A program made the translations under genes and the position numbers. DNA of 6,215 nt from Betaproteobacteria bacterium (GTDB lineage Bacteria; Pseudomonadota; Gammaproteobacteria; Burkholderiales; Rhodocyclaceae), in the NCBI GenBank assembly GCA_028868235.1, contig JAGWUW010000169.1, positions 1 to 6,215 on the forward strand, written 5' to 3'. Every line of letters starts with the position of its first letter. Position 1 is the first letter of the stretch. Positions 1-6,215 of the stretch are shown here, piece after piece. The notes under the pieces were generated by a model, which was not told the origin of the DNA, did no database searches, and worked only from the letters and a program-made list of their open reading frames with translations.

Positions 1-336
1 CTTACGGGGGCGACGCCCGCGACCGCTCGGTTTACTCTCTGCCGGAGCCGCTTCCCCTTCGAGAATGGCAGCCTCGACAGCTTTACCGCTTTCGCCAGCT
101 GATATGATTAGCTCTTGGTCGCGGCTATTGCGGCTGCGGCGAAAACCTCGGCGTACCTTGCCATCTACTGCTTCGGCGAGCTGCGCCTCCGTCGCCACTA
201 GTGCTGCCTCGACAACAGGCACCGACTCGGAGGCCGGTACGACCTCGGCAACGGAAATTGCCTCAACAACCACCTCGGCCGCTGGCAGACGTTCCCGGTC
301 CCGGCCATTACGCCCGCGGCGTCCGCCCCGACGACG
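1..336 (-). repeat. Arg-rich repeat blocks in the tail of the NYN/OST-HTH protein
   Basis: Two clearly related Arg-rich blocks lie at residues 314-330 (positions 286-336) and 374-390 (positions 106-156). They share the pattern R-G-x-R-R-x-R-N-x-R-D and are offset by 60 residues. A shorter third block, R-G-R-R-P-R-K at residues 419-425, meets the window edge and may continue beyond it. The segments between them are rich in Ala, Val and Glu. The similarity is seen at protein level; the copies are diverged and are not recent tandem DNA duplications. Such alternating basic and acidic tails are common in RNA-associated proteins, so an RNA or protein scaffold function is a reasonable inference. Confidence 0.65.
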
Positions 337-1275
337 CTGGTTGCCGGTGGACTCGGGTTCCGCTGCTGTCACCTCGGCCAGAGCAGGAGCCGACTCGATA
401 ACCACCGCAGCTTCGGCAGCAACCGCTTCGGCGGGCACTTCACCTTCCACCGCCACCACTACCGGTCGGGCCGGGGCACGGAATACGAAGGCTCCCTTGT
501 CGTCACGGCCGAAACCAAGCAAGCCTCGGCCCGCCGCCTCTTCCAGCAAATTTCCGAAACTGCGGAAACCGTAATAGCTTTCGTTGAACCCCGGATTCCT
601 GCGCTTGACGACTTCCTTGAGCACGGAAGCCCAGATGCGCTCGCTTTCGCCACGGTCGGCAATCAAGTCGGCAAAAGTCGTGGCAACAATATCAACTGCC
701 TTGGCCTTGCGCTCCTCCTGTTTCTCGCTACGTCGGGCTTCCTCCTCCGGCGAGCGCTTCTCGCGCTCGCGGCGCTGACCGCCACGATGCGCCTCACGGT
801 CGCGCACCAGATCATCGTAGTAGATGAATTCATCGCAGTTGGTGATCAGCAGGTCGGAACAGCTCTGCTTGACGCCGACGCCGATGACCTTCTTGGCGTT
901 CTCGCGCAGTTTCGATACCAGCGGTGAGAAGTCGGAATCACCGGAAATGATCACGAAGGTATCGACATGTGCCTTGGTGTAGCACAGATCGAGGGCATCG
1001 ACGACCATGCGGATATCGGCCGAATTCTTGCCGGATTGGCGGACGTGCGGGATTTCGATCAGTTCGAAATTAGCCTCGTGCATGGCTGCTTTGAAGCCCT
1101 TGTAGCGCTCCCAGTCGCAATAGGCCTTCTTGACGACGATGCTGCCCTTGGCGAGCAGACGCTCGAGAACGGGGCGGATATCGAATTTTTCATACTGTGC
1201 GTCGCGTACGCCAAGGGCGATGTTTTCGAAATCACAGAAGAGCGCCATGCTGGCGGTGTCGTTGGGTGCGGCCAT
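1..1275 (-). CDS. NYN domain (LabA/DUF88-like) protein with OST-HTH/LOTUS domain, partial (C-terminus off the left edge)
   Basis: The minus-strand frame is open from the ATG at 1275-1273 to position 1, giving 425 codons with no stop, so the C-terminus lies outside the window. Residues about 9-157 form a NYN domain, a PIN-like fold of putative metal-dependent RNases. Seen here are FCDFENI (D15, E17, N18), SADIRM (D87) and SGDSDF (D113, D115), the acidic positions expected for metal binding in this family. A charged Arg/Glu linker (about 158-192) leads to a winged-helix OST-HTH/LOTUS domain (about 193-267, with ESERIWASVLK and YYGFRSFGNLLE), a fold associated with RNA binding. The remaining tail is low-complexity, with acidic Ala/Val/Glu stretches and Arg-rich blocks. 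An in-frame TGA four codons upstream limits the start to Met1 or Met10, and no good Shine-Dalgarno is visible for either. No signal peptide or membrane segment is seen. An RNA-processing or RNA-binding role in the cytoplasm is inferred; the target is unknown. It is divergent from nifJ, with no obvious functional link. Confidence 0.9.
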   Translation of the reverse strand, partial: MAAPNDTASMALFCDFENIALGVRDAQYEKFDIRPVLERLLAKGSIVVKKAYCDWERYKGFKAAMHEANFELIEIPHVRQSGKNSADIRMVVDALDLCYTKAHVDTFVIISGDSDFSPLVSKLRENAKKVIGVGVKQSCSDLLITNCDEFIYYDDLVRDREAHRGGQRREREKRSPEEEARRSEKQEERKAKAVDIVATTFADLIADRGESERIWASVLKEVVKRRNPGFNESYYGFRSFGNLLEEAAGRGLLGFGRDDKGAFVFRAPARPVVVAVEGEVPAEAVAAEAAVVIESAPALAEVTAAEPESTGNQRRRGGRRGRNGRDRERLPAAEVVVEAISVAEVVPASESVPVVEAALVATEAQLAEAVDGKVRRGFRRSRNSRDQELIISAGESGKAVEAAILEGEAAPAESKPSGRGRRPRK

Positions 1276-1302
1276 GAAATGCTTTCAACTGGAGGAGGCC
1301 GG

Positions 1303-1331
1303 AGTATACCGCCTCGCCACACCACCGCCAG
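1303..1331 (-). promoter_or_regulatory. Candidate sigma-70 promoter for the NYN/OST-HTH gene
   Basis: On the minus strand a TATACT hexamer (positions 1303-1308, 5 of 6 to the -10 consensus) lies 17 bp from CTGGCG (1326-1331, 3 of 6 to the -35 consensus). Transcription would begin near 1297, giving a leader of about 20-25 nt before the ATG at 1275. The -10 is good and the -35 is weak, so this is only a candidate. Confidence 0.4.
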
Positions 1332-1367
1332 CGTGGAACGTCCTGTCACAATGCGGGACAAGTACCC

Positions 1368-1396
1368 ATGTCACTCCCAATTTTCGGGCGTATGAT
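1368..1396 (+). promoter_or_regulatory. Candidate sigma-70 promoter for nifJ
   Basis: ATGTCA (1368-1373, 4 of 6 to TTGACA) is separated by 17 bp from TATGAT (1391-1396, 5 of 6 to TATAAT). The predicted start site is near 1402-1404, which places the large inverted repeat at 1401-1434 at the very beginning of the transcript and leaves a leader of about 70 nt. No sigma-54 GG-N10-GC element, NifA TGT-N10-ACA site or clear FNR half-site pair was found in 1276-1471. Confidence 0.45.
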
Positions 1397-1400
1397 GAAG

Positions 1401-1434
1401 TTGCTGCAACGCAGCACCCGCTGCGCTGCAGCAA
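1401..1434 (+). promoter_or_regulatory. Large inverted repeat with two CTGC-N3-GCAG motifs upstream of nifJ
   Basis: TTGCTGCAACGCAGC (1401-1415) and GCTGCGCTGCAGCAA (1420-1434) are inverted copies that match at 14 of 15 positions, with a 4-base ACCC loop. Each arm also contains a smaller palindrome: CTGC-AAC-GCAG at 1404-1414 and CTGC-GCT-GCAG at 1421-1431, with centres 17 bp apart. The element starts about 5 bp downstream of the proposed nifJ -10. It could be a double operator for a dimeric regulator, or a stable hairpin at the 5' end of the mRNA. It is not followed by a T run, so it is not a standard intrinsic terminator. CTGC-N3/4-GCAG is the form reported for binding of the polyhydroxyalkanoate regulator PhaR; assigning PhaR here is an inference. 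Confidence 0.6.
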
Positions 1435-1460
1435 GCCGACAGAGAACCGGCAACCGTCTC

Positions 1461-1465
1461 AGGGG
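1461..1465 (+). promoter_or_regulatory. Ribosome binding site that fixes the nifJ start
   Basis: AGGGG at 1461-1465 lies 6 nt upstream of the ATG at 1472. The frame is open as far back as an ATG at 1130, but that stretch is antisense to the NYN gene and does not resemble NifJ. This site supports initiation at 1472; the next in-frame ATG (1481, Met4) has no comparable site. Confidence 0.65.
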
Positions 1466-1471
1466 TTTCGC

Positions 1472-5066
<3,595 letters not shown>

Positions 5067-5074
<8 letters not shown>

Positions 5075-6077
5075 CCTGTCCACATCTTATCTCGGGCTAA
5101 GGCTGAAGAACCCGATCGTTCCATCCTCGACACCGCTTACCCGCAACGCAGATACCCCCCTGCACTTGGAAGATGCTGGCGCTGCCGCCATCGTCATGCA
5201 CTCGCTGTTCGAAGAGGATGTACGTAACGACGAGCGGATGATCGACCGCTTCCTAGTCCATCCCGAACCATTTGGCGAAGCGAGCGGCCACTTACCCGCC
5301 AGCAGAGACTACGAGAGCAAACTCGACCGCTATCTAGCGCAGATTCAGCACCTCAAATCCCGATTGGATATTCCCGTCGTAGCCAGTCTGAACGGTGATT
5401 CGCTTTCCGGTTGGGTCGAACTCGGCCACGAACTGGAAGCTGCCGGCGCCGATGCCCTGGAGTTGAATGCCTGGCATCTTCCAGGCAGCCCATGCGAAAC
5501 CGGCGGCGGCGTCGAGGATCGCTACATCGCCTTGCTGACCGAATTGAAATCCGTAGTCGGTATACCCATCTGTCTCAAGCTCTCGCCTTTCTTCTCGGCC
5601 CTGCCAAATTTCGTGCGCCGAGCAGAACTGGCAGGTGCTGCCGGGGTTTCGCTGTTCAACCGCTTTTTCCAGCCGGATATCGATCTCGATACATTGACTG
5701 TGATCGACCGTGCCCAGCTGTCGACCTCGGCCGACGGCCTCCTCGCCATGCGCTGGATCGCCATCCTTCGCGGTCATACGCAGATCACGCTGGCAGCTTC
5801 CGGAGGCATCCACACGGCAGGCGACGCACTCAAGATGCTGCTCGCCGGCGCCGACGTCACCCATGTGGCGAGCAGTGTGCTGCTCAATGGCCCTTCCCGA
5901 ATTGTGCAGATGCTGAAAGATCTCGAGCACTGGCTGAGCGAACGCGAATACGAGTCAGTGGCGCAACTGAAGGGCTCGATGAGCCAGCGCAACCATCCAG
6001 ACCCATCTGCCTTCGCCCGCTGCGCCTATCTCAATGCCATTGACACATTCACGCCACCTGCAGGCGTCCGCTACTGA
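5067..6077 (+). CDS. Dihydroorotate dehydrogenase-like FMN-binding TIM-barrel protein, coupled to nifJ
   Basis: The 336-aa product has the class 1 dihydroorotate dehydrogenase/PreA barrel pattern. LRLKNPIVPSSTPLT at 11-25 is the first strand and flavin-contact region, followed by VVASLNG (104-110), ELN with N134, CLKLSPF with K171, ASGGI at 244-248 and VASSVLLNG at 267-275, the last two being the usual FMN-phosphate loops. It is not a normal pyrimidine enzyme. Where class 1 enzymes have the catalytic Cys/Ser three residues after the conserved Asn, this protein has H137 (ELNAWHLP). No Fe-S cluster motif, signal peptide or membrane segment is seen. It starts 8 bp before the end of nifJ behind a strong ribosome site, so the two are probably made together. 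DHOD-like proteins of this kind are, from general knowledge, often found beside nifJ, but I know of no proven substrate. A flavin oxidoreductase linked to the ferredoxin/flavodoxin pool is the best inference; a pyrD annotation would be misleading. Confidence 0.85.
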
Positions 6078-6106
6078 GGCCTTTTCGGCAGATTCTTGGC
6101 GCATTT

Positions 6107-6148
6107 TTAGCAGGCATCAAAGCCGCACTCAGGCCGGGCAAATAACAT
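6107..6148 (+). promoter_or_regulatory. Candidate FNR/Dnr-class activator site and -10 element upstream of norC
   Basis: TTAGC-AGGC-ATCAA (6107-6120) matches the FNR/Dnr/NnrR consensus TTGAT-N4-ATCAA at 7 of 10 positions, with one perfect half-site. A -10-like TAACAT sits at 6143-6148. With a start near 6155 the box would be centred at about -41.5, the standard class II activator position, leaving a leader of about 30 nt before the ATG at 6185. The left half-site is poor, so the call rests mainly on spacing and on the likely identity of the downstream gene. The rest of the 6078-6184 gap shows no convincing terminator. Confidence 0.4.
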
Positions 6149-6184
6149 CGACCCGCCAAACAATTTCCGAAAGGGGGAAAGACA

Positions 6185-6215
6185 ATGAGTGGCGCTTTCA
6201 CTAAATCGATGGCGC
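6185..6215 (+). CDS. norC: Probable nitric oxide reductase subunit C, N-terminus only (partial at right edge)
   Basis: Only ten complete codons are present: MSGAFTKSMA. They resemble the start of NorC, the membrane-anchored cytochrome c subunit of the bacterial cNOR nitric oxide reductase, as I recall it from Pseudomonas (MSETFTKGMA, 7 of 10 identical). In that family a membrane anchor and a CxxCH haem site follow, both outside this window. A strong ribosome site, GGGGG at 6173-6177, lies 7 nt before the ATG. The possible FNR/Dnr-class promoter upstream fits nitric oxide- or anoxia-controlled expression. That a gene starts here is well supported; its identity is tentative because so little sequence is visible. 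Confidence 0.55.
   Translation, partial: MSGAFTKSMA

Noticed and set aside
65..574. Plus-strand open frame of 169 codons rich in Ser, Thr, Ala and Arg
   Set aside because: It is antisense to the Arg/Ala/Glu-rich tail of the NYN/OST-HTH gene; its composition is a by-product of that biased coding sequence, and it has no recognisable domain.
1343..1361. TGT...ACA pair that might be a NifA upstream activator site
   Set aside because: The spacer is 11 bases, not the 10 required, and no sigma-54 GG-N10-GC element is found downstream.
967..1395. Plus-strand open frame of 142 codons
   Set aside because: It lies mostly antisense to the NYN domain, whose conserved motifs are clear on the minus strand, and then runs through the intergenic region; no family resemblance.
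1401..1434. Inverted repeat as an intrinsic terminator
   Set aside because: The stem is strong, but no T run follows on the plus strand (next bases GCCGACAG), and on the minus strand it lies upstream of the NYN gene, with no gene ending there.
5334..5930. Minus-strand open frame of 198 codons opposite the DHOD-like gene
   Set aside because: The plus-strand frame has clear FMN-barrel motifs and a good ribosome site; the minus frame shows no recognisable domain and is a shadow of GC-rich codon use.
6078..6106. Possible terminator after the DHOD-like gene
   Set aside because: GGCC-TTTT-CGGC looks like a stem-loop at first sight, but the flanks are not complementary as an inverted repeat and no T run follows.

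Overview
The window looks like chromosomal DNA from a GC-rich, facultatively anaerobic proteobacterium. The gene set (a single-chain pyruvate:ferredoxin/flavodoxin oxidoreductase, a flavoprotein coupled to it, and what looks like the start of a nitric oxide reductase small subunit) together with general sequence style suggests a denitrifying betaproteobacterium, possibly of the Rhodocyclales. This placement is an inference from content; no rRNA or marker gene is present.

Layout. Positions 1-1275 (minus strand) hold a gene that runs off the left edge. Its product has an N-terminal NYN (LabA/DUF88-type) nuclease-like domain, an OST-HTH/LOTUS RNA-binding domain and a long low-complexity tail of alternating acidic Ala/Val/Glu and Arg/Gly-rich segments. 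A 196-bp divergent intergenic region (1276-1471) follows. It contains a plausible promoter for each direction and a striking 15+15 bp inverted repeat at 1401-1434, built from two CTGC-N3-GCAG motifs. Positions 1472-5074 (plus) encode a full-length NifJ-type oxidoreductase of 1200 aa with all expected thiamine diphosphate and iron-sulfur cluster ligands. Its last 8 bp overlap the start of a 336-aa dihydroorotate-dehydrogenase-like FMN barrel protein (5067-6077). A 107-bp gap (6078-6184) contains a possible FNR/Dnr-class promoter. The right edge carries the first ten codons of a gene whose N-terminus resembles NorC (6185-6215).

How the parts may work together. NifJ oxidises pyruvate and CoA to acetyl-CoA and CO2 and passes electrons to ferredoxin or flavodoxin. 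The overlapping FMN protein is almost certainly co-translated with it, but it has no class 1 catalytic Cys/Ser and its substrate is unknown. No NifA or sigma-54 signature is seen upstream of nifJ, so a general anaerobic redox or carbon role is more likely than a dedicated nitrogen-fixation role. The CTGC-N3-GCAG pair resembles the site described for the polyhydroxyalkanoate regulator PhaR. That raises the untested possibility that acetyl-CoA supply by NifJ is tied to carbon storage. The divergent NYN/OST-HTH gene appears functionally separate.
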